Origin: Tubulanus polymorphus
Lineage: Eukaryota; Nemertea; Palaeonemertea; Tubulaniformes; Tubulanidae
Assembly (NCBI RefSeq): GCF_964204645.1
Contig: NC_134027.1
Location: forward strand, 2,096,485-2,160,484
DNA: 64,000 bases
Reading direction: 5' to 3'
Below the pieces are notes generated by a model. The model did no database searches. It was not told the DNA's origin and saw nothing but the letters and a program-made list of their open reading frames with translations. Every line of letters begins with the position of its first letter. Position 1 is the stretch's first letter. Of this stretch, positions 22,967 to 34,657 are shown piece by piece. Position numbers and translations under genes: made by a program.

Positions 22967-25864
22967 TCATTGGTAAGCACCACCGAACAGCGGTTTAGGA
23001 GGTAATTGTGATGGGTCGTCCTGAGGAGGCATTTGCATTGGATCCACTGAAAAACAAATCGATGCAATGTTTTAACGAAATCTATTGTAACGAACAAGGT
23101 TCAAGCGATAATTCTTCTTTATTCACAAAAATGTTTAACTCTTTAGCAGGTTTCGATTGGATGTATTCCAGTTTAGTCATAGCTAAATTGCTGATTCCAG
23201 GCTCTCTACCAGTCGCTTCTATCAGGGCCAAGCTCTACAGTTCTGAATTAGATTCAACTCTTTTTAGCTAAAATAAGCTCATTTTCGACGCATAAACTCG
23301 AAATCAGGTCCTGGTTTTCACATCCTGACCATCTTGTGCATTGTCAGATCGAACACGACAGTAAAGTATTCCAGAATCGGCAGAGAACAATCGAAACCTG
23401 CCTTAATTATTCAATTATTCAGCTTATCCGATTTAGAAATATTGGGCCCAACAAAACGACTTACTTGGCTTAAATTGTTCGGCTGAAAATCTAGTGATCA
23501 TAATTCCAACTCCTTCGATCAATGCAAGTAAAACACCACCTAATATACAATACACATAACACATATGTAAAATTATAAAAGCATAATATATGCATCATTA
23601 ATTGAGGAATCGAATAAAATCGGGAAACTTACCGATAACTGCTGATCCGAACATGGCACCAGCACCATCTACAACAGAAATAAGAACTTCATTATGAATT
23701 TGATGATCAGCGTTATGCAATTATGGAGAGTTGGCTGATTTAAAACCCCGACACATGGATAGGGATCATTCATTTATTACGTACGCATAAAATTTGAAAT
23801 TTTCAACCCCCCTCCCCCTCTGTACGCAAAATCGGCCATTTTTTCATATACATTAAGCATTACAGTACGCAATTGCACTGACCCCTCCCCTAATGCGTAC
23901 GTAATAAATGAATGACCCCATAGCACTTCAGCTGATTTTCCAACTTACTTCTAACTGATAATATCGCTCCGGTGAGTGCACCACTAGTGATTGAATTCCA
24001 TGGATCTTCTTTCTTACGCACGTAGACTAATGAACAATCAATCGCTGAGAAAAGTCCACCCCAAACTGCAAAGTTTCCTGTTCACAAAAAAGAAACACAT
24101 CATCAAACGACAAGAACTAATTTTTCCCCTGTAGTCGACTGAAACAGATGTAAGCAAGTTGAGATTGATCGAATCTACCTCGGTCCAGGCCTGCATGCCA
24201 CACGACATACCCCCTGCGACATTAACATGGTCGTCACAGTATAAAATCAAGATCAAGATTGTACTTAAAATAGTGTAATGAATATTGCGTTTGAGTTTAA
24301 GAATGACCTGAACTTACCACCAGTGATTGGAGCTCGTTCTTTAACTGCTACTAAACTTCCCATCAGTCTACGATACTGACCCTAAAAATAGAACAATTAA
24401 ATATGTTGTCCTCAAATTAAAAGACTTGAATTGACAAGATCGATAAAGCTTACTACTTACACTAGGGGCATTTCTGTAACCTTTTATGGCATGGAATAAA
24501 GAACCAGCAATGCCTCCCATAGCAAAGGCACCACCACAGTCATCTACAATACGCCATGGGCTAAAACGAAAAATGAATGAAAATGTAGTCATTACTTAAT
24601 CGCCCACCACAGGCACAGTCGACAGGTAGTTAGTTACCTAATCGTTGGTGGTAAGCTTTTTATAATCGGATGGGCTTATACCAACGTTAGGGATGACAAG
24701 GACCAAAACACGGTTGAAAAAAGTAACACTTCAAAAATATACTTTCTATCCACTTCAGTCCACAATTAATGGCTTAATTCACAAACTAACACAGGTACCT
24801 TTCGAAATAATCCAATTCTATGTATGTTTCGAGTGATTAATCAACATTATTTTGAGAAATTAATTAATTTCCTTACAAATTTCGCCATTTCTCTGTATTG
24901 CACATGTGGCATGATAAGACAAGGGGACCTACAAGGATTTAGATAAAACTTTCAAGACGAAACGACAATTTTTATTTTTGATGGTTTTCCAACCTATATT
25001 TCAAATCTTCGTGTTTTCCATTATAAATAATGAAATAATAAATTCTGGTAAAAGAAAAATGTGAATAAGTGTTGATTTCTTAATATTTTTCAATTTCGTC
25101 GTTTCGCTTCGTTAGTTTGTGCTGTTGTCCTGGCCTCAGTCCACAGGTGCCAGCACCTCCAGTAATTTTCAAAATGGCAGCTGTTGACTCTACGGAAATT
25201 TACTCTCACTTTACGGCCGATTTGCACATGGATTAAGATCGTCAGGTGAGGTGTTATAGGTATCAGACAAACTACGAATCTGTTGTGTGTCGATTACAAC
25301 AAAAATTTGACGGATATCTTAAGAGACAATGAAATGCCAGGCAAATTACTCGTCAGTCAAATTGGCTGACGAAGATTTCATACAAAAATGACCTTCCCAT
25401 TCCTGACTGTGGTTTGTGAAAATATCCGATCGTGAAACTAAACCACAGACAGGTTACTGACTAAGTCGACAGGTCGATGGGTTATTAGTCAGAACCTGTC
25501 CAGTCAATTAATCTTTATCGATTCTGTGACTTCTTTCACAACTGTCACCAAAAATAAGCATTTAGTTCCAGAATATAAGTCGTTTAGAACGTTTTTAGTC
25601 GTTAAAAACAACAAGGATGAATGAGTTTTGACATTTGGAAGGGACAAACACAGACTACCCACATGACATAGTTTTTTCACGAAATCAAATATGTGAATTA
25701 TTCTTTAAAATGAAAGTATTTGCATAGTTCTTAACTGCTATTTCTGATTCTAATTATTTTTGCTAATGACTGATTGCATAATTTCTTAATTTCATTGATC
25801 TATGTCGTCCGTATGACATTAATTCGTCCTTTACTTACCACGGTTCACGTGCGTACTCCTCCAT
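22967..25864 (-). CDS. TIMM17: Mitochondrial import translocase subunit Tim17
   Basis: Seven exons (25839-25864, 24461-24560, 24318-24381, 23949-24077, 23633-23668, 23465-23539, 22967-23046) give 169 residues, in line with human TIMM17A/B (about 171). The protein starts [21 protein letters not shown], which is the strongly conserved Tim17 N-terminus. It continues with FRNAP-like [22 protein letters not shown], the [18 protein letters not shown] signature, and [13 protein letters not shown]. Four transmembrane helices form the voltage-responsive part of the TIM23 complex in the inner membrane. The tail is short and Pro/Gln-rich ([10 protein letters not shown]). Intron 1 hosts Mutator-like copy 2 and intron 4 hosts a MITE. 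The gene is divergent from UXT. The sequence does not tell whether it is nearer to the A or B paralogue. Confidence 0.96.
23762..23920. mobile_element. MITE with CATTTATTACGTACGCAT ends in TIMM17 intron 4
   Basis: The left end GG(G)ATCATTCATTTATTACG...CGCAT and the right end, reverse-complemented GGGGTCATTCATTTATTACG...CGCAT, match over about 27 bp with one or two changes. The interior is about 105 bp without coding. A flanking ATA is present on both sides and may be part of the target duplication. Confidence 0.8.
24627..25463. mobile_element. Mutator-like non-autonomous element, copy 2, in TIMM17 intron 1
   Basis: Same ends and internal order as copy 1, with a perfect 10-bp direct repeat AGTCGACAGG on both sides (24617-24626 and 25464-25473). 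It differs from copy 1 by scattered substitutions and small indels only. It keeps the same in-frame TAA in the gene-like fragment. Confidence 0.85.
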
Positions 25865-25980
25865 GATGAAATATTCTAGGGCCACAACAAATCACGGATG
25901 GCTGAATCAAGTCCACGTCCACATTTTTAGTTTAGCTAGAATACCCGAGTCCTAATCCGGATTCTTATCGTCCAAGTAAA
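25865..25980. promoter_or_regulatory. Shared bidirectional promoter of TIMM17 and UXT
   Basis: Only 116 bp separate the start codons of the two divergent genes, so their promoters must overlap. No TATA box is seen. A perfect CRE/ATF palindrome TGACGTCA spans 25982-25989 and overlaps the UXT start codon. Confidence 0.6.
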
Positions 25981-26899
25981 ATGACGTCAATGGGAAAACC
26001 CGGAAATATGAATGTTATGGATTCGAGTTTCGATTCTAATTTACCCCAAAAAGTTTACGATTATGAGGATTTTTTGAACAATGTTCTTCAAGTCGATTTA
26101 AAGTAAGTTGGTAATGATAAATTCAGGTGATATGTATTCGTATGTCAGCGTGAGTGAGTGAAAGAAAGATCTGAGCAGCTTCGTTCTCTTTTTTACGCAT
26201 TCAATTTCAATTCAGTAATTTTGCCTTTATTTATTTTCAAATTCTGACCTTGATTTATTGTAGAAAAGTTTTGGAAACAAGGGATGCTTTATATGAGAAG
26301 ATTTCAACGTATTTAGAATTAAAGAATACAATAGAGATGATCAAAGTAAGAAAAATTAATTGAAATACTGTGCTGTGCAAGAATTGAAAGAGCCACAGCC
26401 ATTTTTAATGTTTAATCGTTTTCTCTCAGGAGGCTGATACTAGCTCTATAAAAACCAAAGTGGATCTCGGCTGCAATTTCTATGTACAAGCCAATGTGTA
26501 AGTGAAATCTGAAATATAAACACATAGTTGTCCATGTCTTGTACCCAGATGTAAGAAGTTGTCATTTAATTGCAGCCCCGACACGTCTCGGATTTTTGTG
26601 GCCGTTGGTTTTGGATTCTTCGTCGAGTTCACGTTAGATGAAGCTTTGAAATTCATCGAAAAGAAGACCAAACATCTCAATGAAGAGGCAGAGAAAATGA
26701 GTAAAGATTCATCAAAAATAAAAGCACACATCAAACTTGTTTTAGAGGTGAAAATTCAGGGTTTTATTTTTTTTCAAACTAAAATTTCATACACAAATCT
26801 GACATACAAAAAATGAATTGTTTTTTTTTTCAGGGCCTAAGAGAGTTACAGCATATAAAACCGGAAACAAGGAACAAACAACGGGATTTATTTTCATGA
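25981..26899 (+). CDS. UXT: Prefoldin-like protein UXT (ART-27)
   Basis: Five exons (25981-26102, 26264-26345, 26430-26497, 26576-26747, 26834-26899) join in phase to 169 residues; human UXT has 157. Diagnostic stretches are YEDFLNNVLQVDLKKVLETRD, KVDLGCNFYVQANVPDTSRI, GFGFFVEFTLDEALKFI, KDSSKIKAHIKLVLEGLREL. The fold is an alpha-type prefoldin: two coiled-coil helices around a beta-hairpin carrying DLGCNF and the Tyr/Phe-rich turn. UXT works in the URI/R2TP prefoldin-like complex and as a transcription cofactor. The N-terminal 25 residues (MTSMGKPGNMNV...) are not conserved. The last intron has a pure T tract before its CAG acceptor. The conserved body makes identification firm. Confidence 0.95.
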
Positions 26900-27253
26900 T
26901 ATTACGAGTGCAAGCTGTGATTCTGAGTGAATTTTTTTCACTGCATTTAAATTTATCCAGTCTTTCAAATGAATATCTGTATGTTTTTCTATGTACATAA
27001 TGTAAATACATCTTATATACTGGATTGTGTATGAAAGACGATACATATTTTAGTCATTTGTCTGAGTAGGATTTTCAAACTGTGTGACAGTATTTGTAGG
27101 AATAGCAGGATTTTCAAGCGAATCTTTGAATGAAACTTAACCTTCATTTATTTATTTAAACCTTTATCAAAACATTTTATTCAAACAGAAAAGTACCTTG
27201 AGAGAACAATAGTTAAGTCACATTGGAATTGTTCAAAATATAACAGTTAATCT

Positions 27254-29231
27254 TCACGAAATACCGAGGGTCTTAAACCAGTCTTTATTATCCAGATGAA
27301 CATTTCCATCCTTTGCAATAGCTTTCAGAATGCCTCCAGCAGATTTCACAACTCCTATGGATAAGAAATCACATCTAAAGCACTGAGAAATAACAGAAAC
27401 GGATAAAAAGAAACTGTATCATTATCGCAAACCTCTGAGCACCATTAGTTCACCATCCCTGCTCGGTTCTTCAGATGTCTCTAACTCTGGACTAATCGTT
27501 ATCTCTCTGCCTTCCAAATCTAAAGCTGTCTGGAGCCCATTTTCAACTGATAAGTTTATATTACCTGAACATAATGAAACATGCACCACATATTATAAAG
27601 CTGTGATTGAAAAAAAAAAACCTAAGACTGAGGAGAGTGACGGATATTAGCACCGACCTTGTTCAGTGATTAGACTGACATTGTTTAGTCTGTTTATATG
27701 AACATCAATGTCTCCTGTTTTACAATTACCAATTAAATCACCATCTGAACTATCTGTAATAATAACAATATTGTTCGACGGGTTTCAGTTAGCAATTTCC
27801 AAGCGCAAATTTGATGATGTTAAATTTCAGTTTTACCGATTTTGGCCGTGCCGCTGCCCAGATTGAATTTTGTGTTACCATGGCAGTTACCAACATGCAG
27901 ATTACCATTCAATAATGAGAATTCAGACTGTTCTGCGTAAATAGTTTTCACCGATAACAGACCGACGCCGACATTAATCGATGCTTTTGATGCTTGTATT
28001 TTACCAATTTTCACATCCTGAAGAGAAGTTATACGAAGGTTCAACAAGATCATAAGTGATCACAGTGTGGAAATAAGGAGACGATACTTACACCATCAGG
28101 GGCGGTAATATCAATGTTCGAGTAAAGAACCGTTGGACAAATGACATCCCCTTGTTTGTTTGATACACTGAGGTTACTAGACTGAAAAAATAAACTTGCA
28201 ATCTTCATAACGGTTCCGTTTAAAATTCGATCCTAATTTTTTCAAACCTAGCTACATGCTCATTCATTTCAACTATACAAACCTTTATATTTTTGAGTTT
28301 GCAATTACCACGTTCCATGTTAATTTTGATATTTGTACTTTCCAATCCAGTTAAATCGACATTGGAATTACCAGTCACTTCAATATCTACACCTACAATT
28401 TATAATCAATATCATTGATTAATTATCAAGATCATAAGGAGGGGATAGTTCATCACTCATTCTATACTCACTATATTTCATCGGCAAGTAGAAAATACAT
28501 GACAACTTGCAAGTGAAGTCTTTATCTGGGTTCTCTAACAATTGTGCATCAAAATTAATATTTCCATCCTTGACTTCGACAGATGCTGTATAGAGATGCT
28601 TACACCGACTGATCAGCGCCGGTCTACTCAATTCTACCAGTGTTATATCTGCCCAGCTCTTATTAGCTAATAATGATATATGAGCTTTGTTCATTTCGGG
28701 ACAATCTTGAGGATTTGTAGGCATAATCTTCACGCTAAAAGGACTGTTTATTTTAATTCTACCAAATGTCGATACATCAAAATCCCAGGTTTCCAGTGTT
28801 AGACCGAGTTCATGAGACGCATCTGATTTCGGGTTTAAATCTAGAAGTTGATCATATTCTGGTGGTTTTTCGATGATGGCTTCGCATGATTTTTCAGCAG
28901 CAATGATTTCTGTTGCTGCTGGTTTATTTGATTCTGTTACCCCAGTCGGGGGATTCACGAAACTCTGGACATCGCATGCAGGTTTCTTGGGAGAAAAGAC
29001 TTCCGATTTAGGACGATTAATTATCTCATGACCATCATCTTCAGAGTGAAGTGTGGTTGCAGTCACGAAGTTTACTCTGTGTTGTTGTTGCTGCACCAGC
29101 AATTCATTGTTGCTTTGTCTTTTTTCGTGCCTGTGGCTTACGACAGTTGTCAAGTGCTTGATTTGACTGAGTGCATTAGTAGAAGCTCTTGTTTGATGTA
29201 GTTGATTAACAACAGTGCGACTGACAAACAT
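27254..29231 (-). CDS. FAM185A: FAM185A-like beta-repeat protein (DUF4097 type)
   Basis: Seven exons (28472-29231, 28283-28392, 28092-28181, 27837-28017, 27658-27753, 27433-27564, 27254-27354) join in phase to 489 residues. The N-terminal ~170 residues are low-complexity with no recognisable domain. A conserved FGRIKINSPFSVKI segment follows, then a series of short repeats of the kind NSNVDLTGLESTNIKINMERGNCKL and GKIQASKASINVGVGLL. This pattern fits the right-handed beta-strand repeat of DUF4097 proteins, and order and content resemble vertebrate FAM185A (about 390 residues). Function is unknown. The first part (MFVSRTVVNQLHQTRAS) is basic and could act as a mitochondrial presequence, which is inference. 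A minus-strand AATAAA lies near 27149. Confidence 0.8.
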
Positions 29232-29675
29232 AATTGATGCTTAAAAATCTAATCAATTAACAAGGACATGACAATTGAGTTGTTGTGGTTGGGGGTAAGG
29301 GCTCATTTCATTGGTAAATCTAGGACTCACATGACTCACATCATTCACTTATCGACTATGAAATGGAATCCCAGTGAGTCTGAAATTGACCAACAAAACA
29401 AGCTCGTCCCACGAGGAATCCCGGGAACCAGTCTATTAACCCGAATCCGGGTTTTATTCGTATCCCTAAAGATGTGTGGAGTAAATTCAATTCAATTAAT
29501 TTTGTGACAATATATCCATACACATGTTCACTTATGTTCAAAACATGTCTCCTCTTTAATAATCACCACGAAATAGACTTGCAATACTTTTGGAGGAAAG
29601 AACGTAAGAAAAGATTCATTGTTCTTACTTAAAATGTAGCATTCATCAATCACTACTTCGGGCTGCCACTCGCCA

Positions 29676-29786
29676 TAGTTAGTTACCTACCAATCGTTGG
29701 TGGAAAGCTTTTTATAAGGCTTATACCATATGTGGTTTGTGAAAATATCCGATCGTGAAACTAAACCACAGACAGGTTACTGACTA
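29676..29786. mobile_element. Mutator-like element, copy 3, internally deleted
   Basis: Both ends of the family are present (TAGTTAGTTACC and GGTTACTGACTA), with about 55 bp of each end joined directly. Roughly 735 bp of interior is missing. No clear target duplication flanks it. It lies in the 900-bp spacer between the divergent genes FAM185A and NOL9. Confidence 0.8.
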
Positions 29787-30130
29787 GTACCGACCCAGCC
29801 AGGTGGCAGTGCCAGTGGACCACTACGCTGGGTGGGTGGTGCGTGTGATGCTGTTGCATTTTATATAACTCACCCGGCAGTACTGCATGACAAACCGGTT
29901 CAAGTCACTGCTGTTGGCTGCTTCCTTCCACTTCCAGGGTGTGGGTAATACTTAAATAACAAAGGCCACCCCACCGTGATGTTTAAATGAAAAATCCAAT
30001 GCCAGGGTTACAAAAGTGTTAGGAAACCAAGATCCAATAGATACAATGCGAAGCAAGATTAAGTGCCTTGAGCCACAAGCAACATGCTTTAATTCCAATT
30101 TGTTTCTTTCAAAAGTGATATTTGTCAGAT

Positions 30131-33100
30131 ATGGCGAAGACTCGGCTTTCGCGACAAGACAAGCATAAAGATGATGTTGCTTCGAGTCAGAGACAAAAGA
30201 TACCGCGGAACAAAATTAAGGAACCAAAGAAGTCCATCAAAAAGAAGTCGAAGGAAACTCGAGTATCGAAACGACGAATGAAGCAAGCGGAACCAGTGCT
30301 GTTAAATTTGAAAAGAAAAACTCGCTCAAGTGAAACAGCGCCTGCACCATTAGTCATAGATACTGGCGGTCCGACTTTATTCAAATTTAGCCAAGTTATA
30401 AAGAGAACGACTAGAAAGTCTCCAAAACAAACTGATGCATCTAAGTCTCAAATAGAAATTGATAAATCCAAATCTACCAAACAAGCTGAAAAATCTAAAT
30501 CTCCAAAACAGGTCGATAAAAAACAAACTGTTAAACCCAAGTCTCCAAAACAAAGTGAAAAAACTAATTCTCCAAAACAAATTGTTAAATCCAAGTCTCC
30601 AAAACAAACTGAAAAAACTTATTCTCCAAAACAGATTGATAAAAAGCAACATATTGTAAAATCCAAATCTCCAAAACAAATTGTTAAGTCCAAATCTCCA
30701 AAACTTAAAGATAAATCCAAACCTAATGGAATAAATGGTTCCAACAATTTAGATTATGGAGATTCCCCTCAAAAACCAGTCCAAGAAAATTCCTCCCAGA
30801 AAACATCTAGTTCGAATACCGTCAAAACTGAGTCAAAGTCCAGTCGTCAATCACAGAACCAATCGACGAAAAACAGGCCCAAAAGAGGTGCTGCTAATTA
30901 TGAAGTTTTTGTTAATTCGAATAAGTTGAAAAAATTGAAGCTTTCAGCACCCAAACCGCGAGAGGAATTGGAGGAAGAACCAGTTACAGTGGAAAAAAAA
31001 CCACAGCATGAGGAAGAACTGGATTTGGAGGAAGATATACAACAGATAGAAGAACCAATATCAGAGAAAGAGGAACTACCCATATCTCCATCACTTACAT
31101 CGGAACCAATAAATAGGTAAATTTTTTATTTGCATGTTGATTTCTTTGTATTTTATTGATGTTATTATGAACACACTTTAAATATTTTGCGTTTCAGATT
31201 TATCGATATAAGTAATGATGAAGTATTGTGTTTGATGCAGTGTAAACAGTCAGTAGCTCTGAGAGGAATCTATGAATTAAAGGTGGTTTGTGGTGCCGGT
31301 GAAATGTGCGGATATCGGTTTCTACCGGGAAGAGAATATCAACAAATCTACTGCCCCAATCTCTACTGCACTTTGCCTTTTGAAACGTGTGAAATAGACA
31401 ATACTAAATCAGCTCGAATATCTCAATTACAGTCGCATCTGATTAACAATGAATCGATATTGAAGGAATTATCGCCCGACATAACAGATACAACGTGTAT
31501 TTTGTCTTTGAGAAAATTGACGATTTCATCGTTCGCTTGCGTTAAGGACATCACACCATTCAATCGTTTATTTACCGGGGGCCAAAGTTCTGCTATTTCT
31601 GATTCTGCTTTATCTCGTATATCAATAGAAATTTCTTCTCAATCAGATTCTGTTTTTTCCACCCCTGCCGATTATAAGAACGTTCAGAATGAATTCATGA
31701 CCTCTTTCTCTGATGCAGGTTTGTTATTTTTTTATACCGCTTTAATTCAATATTATTAACATGACAGTCTCTTAATGGATATATATTTTCTTCTTTAGCT
31801 GATTCTCCTATCATAGTATTATGCGGTGGAAAGAACGTGGGAAAGTCAACTATGTCCAGATATCTCGTAAACAGTGCTCTTAATGTGTAAGTTTCTGAAA
31901 GAGTTTGTTTGCTATTGATTGCCTGAAGATACTGGGAATTTATGTTAATGATATGTAAATAAGTTGGTGCTGTTTATGATATTTGTAGCTGTGATACTGT
32001 AGCGTATTTAGATTGTGATGTTGGTCAAACAGAATTTACTGCTCCCGGTTTAGTTTCATTAAACCTCATAACTCGACCATTACTAGGTAATGATTCACCA
32101 AAGATGATTCACTGAAGTTTTCATCAAATCAGATCTAGTTTACAAAGAAAATTGCATTTCTCGTTCAATTCTAATGAAAATTTTGATGTTTATTTTATAT
32201 TTAGGGCCACCATTCTCACATCAGTTGGAACCTGAATGGTAAGTGTTTCTGATCTTTCTATCGATTTTAATTTTGTAATATATTTTACCAGTAACCGATG
32301 ATCGTATGTTTTCTATAACTGACAGCTGTTATTTTGTGGGAGGCGTCTCGCCTGCAAATGATCCTTCATATTATCTGAAATGTGTACAACGAGCATTTTA
32401 TAAATACTCGAGTCTCGGGCCAAGAGTTCCACTCATAGTTAACACAATTGGCTGGAATAATGGTATGTAAAATGAATATTATATTTTGAGTGTAAAGAAA
32501 TGCTTGTTCAGTCGGTAAGAATTTTTCGTCGTAATTTCAGGGGTTGGAGTTTGTATTATGGTGGAGATTCTGAAATTGATAAAACCGAATCGAGTCGTTC
32601 AATTGATTAGCAAGTCTATTAAACAGAACTATTCTTCCGATTTGAGTCCACATTATGTAACGAATGCACCGGGATGGATGTGGCAGTCGTCACATCAGGT
32701 AAACATATACATGTAAACATGTGCGATGTGAAAACTGATGTATTCTCAGTGTGGAACATAATGAACATTCTCCTAATTGATTATGTCTTAATTTCACATT
32801 TCCGACTGTTTCGAGATTTATCTAAATCTGATCTTCAGAGAAACAGTAACTGTCATTCATGTTTCATATCAGTTATCATTTCTGTTTAGATTAATCTTGA
32901 AACTGTGTGTGGATGATAAACTGAAGATATCATCAATTGTGAAATCATTCAATATATAACATGTGTTCGTGTAATCCAGTTTATTCACATGTCTTGATAC
33001 GCATCACATGATATGTGTAAATCAATTTAATTTACAGGTAAAAAGTGAGGTATCCAGTGAATTGAATTACAAACTGTTATTGGTGAAATGTGTCACCAGT

Positions 33101-34657
33101 TATGGGTAGGTGTTATTACCATTCGCCATTTATACAAACATATACTTCCAGTATTCTTATTAATCTAATTCGGTATCTATTTATTTCAGTATGAAGGGAG
33201 CATTTCAGTTAAAGTCTGTAAACCTCAGAGATTTGGCGATGTTAATGCATTTATCACCTGTACTGACTAGAGGAGAAAGTATTCTGAATTTACGCGCTGT
33301 GAAACCTTTTGAAGTAAAATGGTCAAAGATGGCCGTACATATAATGCATACAGCAGTTCCCACTAATCAAATCATGTATAGTTTGAATGGAAGCATCGTA
33401 GCTTTATGCTCTGTTAGTCAAAATCATGTAAGTTCAAACAAACATGTATCGGTGATATAGTCAAACTTGGTCAAGTCATCATTGGATAAGTCCTCAAATT
33501 ATAAGTTGTCACTACTTTCAAGTCGCAATTTGTGTGCTTCCAGTCAATTTACTTAGTGTAAATCATATCGATAAGTCATCAGCTACATCGGCTTAAAGCA
33601 AGTTTGACTTACGTCACAATAGAAAATTTGATTGATGATTCAATGTAGATTTCTTTGATTTATAGTTGCGTCAATGTAATGATGAGAATCTACCTATGTT
33701 TATCCGAGGCTCGTTACCGGTTTGTGATTGCTATGGCTATGGTACGTAAATGATCTCCTGTTCGAAACTGAACTTACGGACCTAGTTTCATAGTTGTGGC
33801 TTAGAATTTGCCTTTAGAGTGGAAATTGGAAGTGAAATAATTCACCTTTACCAACAAATTTGGAACATGGTCCTGTTCTTTAAAATTCAAATTTTGCAGC
33901 CAGAAGAGGCCAGATTCTTAATTCATATTTTTCATATTATTCATTTCCAGGTTTGATTCGAGGTATTAACCACGTGAAAAAGTGTTTCCTAATTATTACA
34001 TCGGTACCAATACATAAACTGCACTCAGTGAATACATTGATTCAGGGAGCTATAAACGTACCAGATTTATTGATTATGTCTGAAGATATCAAGGTGAAGA
34101 TGTAGCTCTTTATTCCCTATAACTATTATTCCTCTCATTTGCATGAAATTATGATTATCGAAACCTATGCGGAGCAGCTGCCAACGGTTCCGATTTCATG
34201 GGGACTTGTTAAACTACCATCTGTCCTATTGTCCCTGATATGTATCAGAATTTCTCCTTAAAGTTTTTCCTTGGCTTTTTATATGGCTTTTCCCCGAAAT
34301 TGTGGTAATATTTGAGCGTCCCTGACGAATGTCTTTTGTCCCTGACAAAAATTTTGAATGTCCCTGAAACAATTTTTGTTTAGAATATATTATCTTAACG
34401 AATTTTTTATCTACTAATCATGTCAATTTTGAGATTGTTATTAAATGTTAAGCACTTTTAAGGAATAGATTGTTATAACTATTATTATTTATTATATGTA
34501 CCTGTTCAGACGTGTATAATGTTTTTGATGTTGATATTGTTATGTATTGTAGAAACCTGTGCCTTATGTCGATGAACAATCAACAGTAAGAGGAGTGAAA
34601 CCAATCACATCACAGAGAAACTTCATGCGTCGAAAGAAATATGATCGAATATCATAA
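30131..34657 (+). CDS. NOL9: Polynucleotide 5'-hydroxyl kinase NOL9 (Grc3 family)
   Basis: Twelve coding exons (30131-31116, 31198-31718, 31799-31886, 31989-32086, 32205-32238, 32326-32462, 32541-32698, 33038-33105, 33190-33427, 33666-33741, 33951-34093, 34553-34657) join in phase to 883 residues. The first ~330 residues are a Lys-rich, disordered nucleolar-type region with repeated KSPKQ near 96-195. The kinase core has a Walker A loop GGKNVGKST near 512-520, then YLDCDVGQTEFTAPG and the Clp1/Grc3-type PPFSHQ..PE. NTIGW and the C-terminal CTD follow. NOL9 phosphorylates the 5'-OH of the cut ITS2 pre-rRNA with LAS1L. The ATG at 30131 is the first after a TTTGTCAG acceptor-like site, so a non-coding exon may precede it. 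Length is greater than human (702) because of the basic extension. Confidence 0.93.
30420..30715 (+). repeat. KSPKQ-encoding 24/36-bp repeats in NOL9
   Basis: Repeated AAATC(C)AAGTCTCCAAAACAA-type units encode KSPKQ preceded by short varying linkers, about eleven times. They lie in the disordered N-terminal part of NOL9. Confidence 0.75.

Noticed and set aside
30122-30130. Start of NOL9 three codons earlier
   Set aside because: The codon there is TTG, and the stretch overlaps an acceptor-like TTTGTCAG; the ATG at 30131 is preferred.
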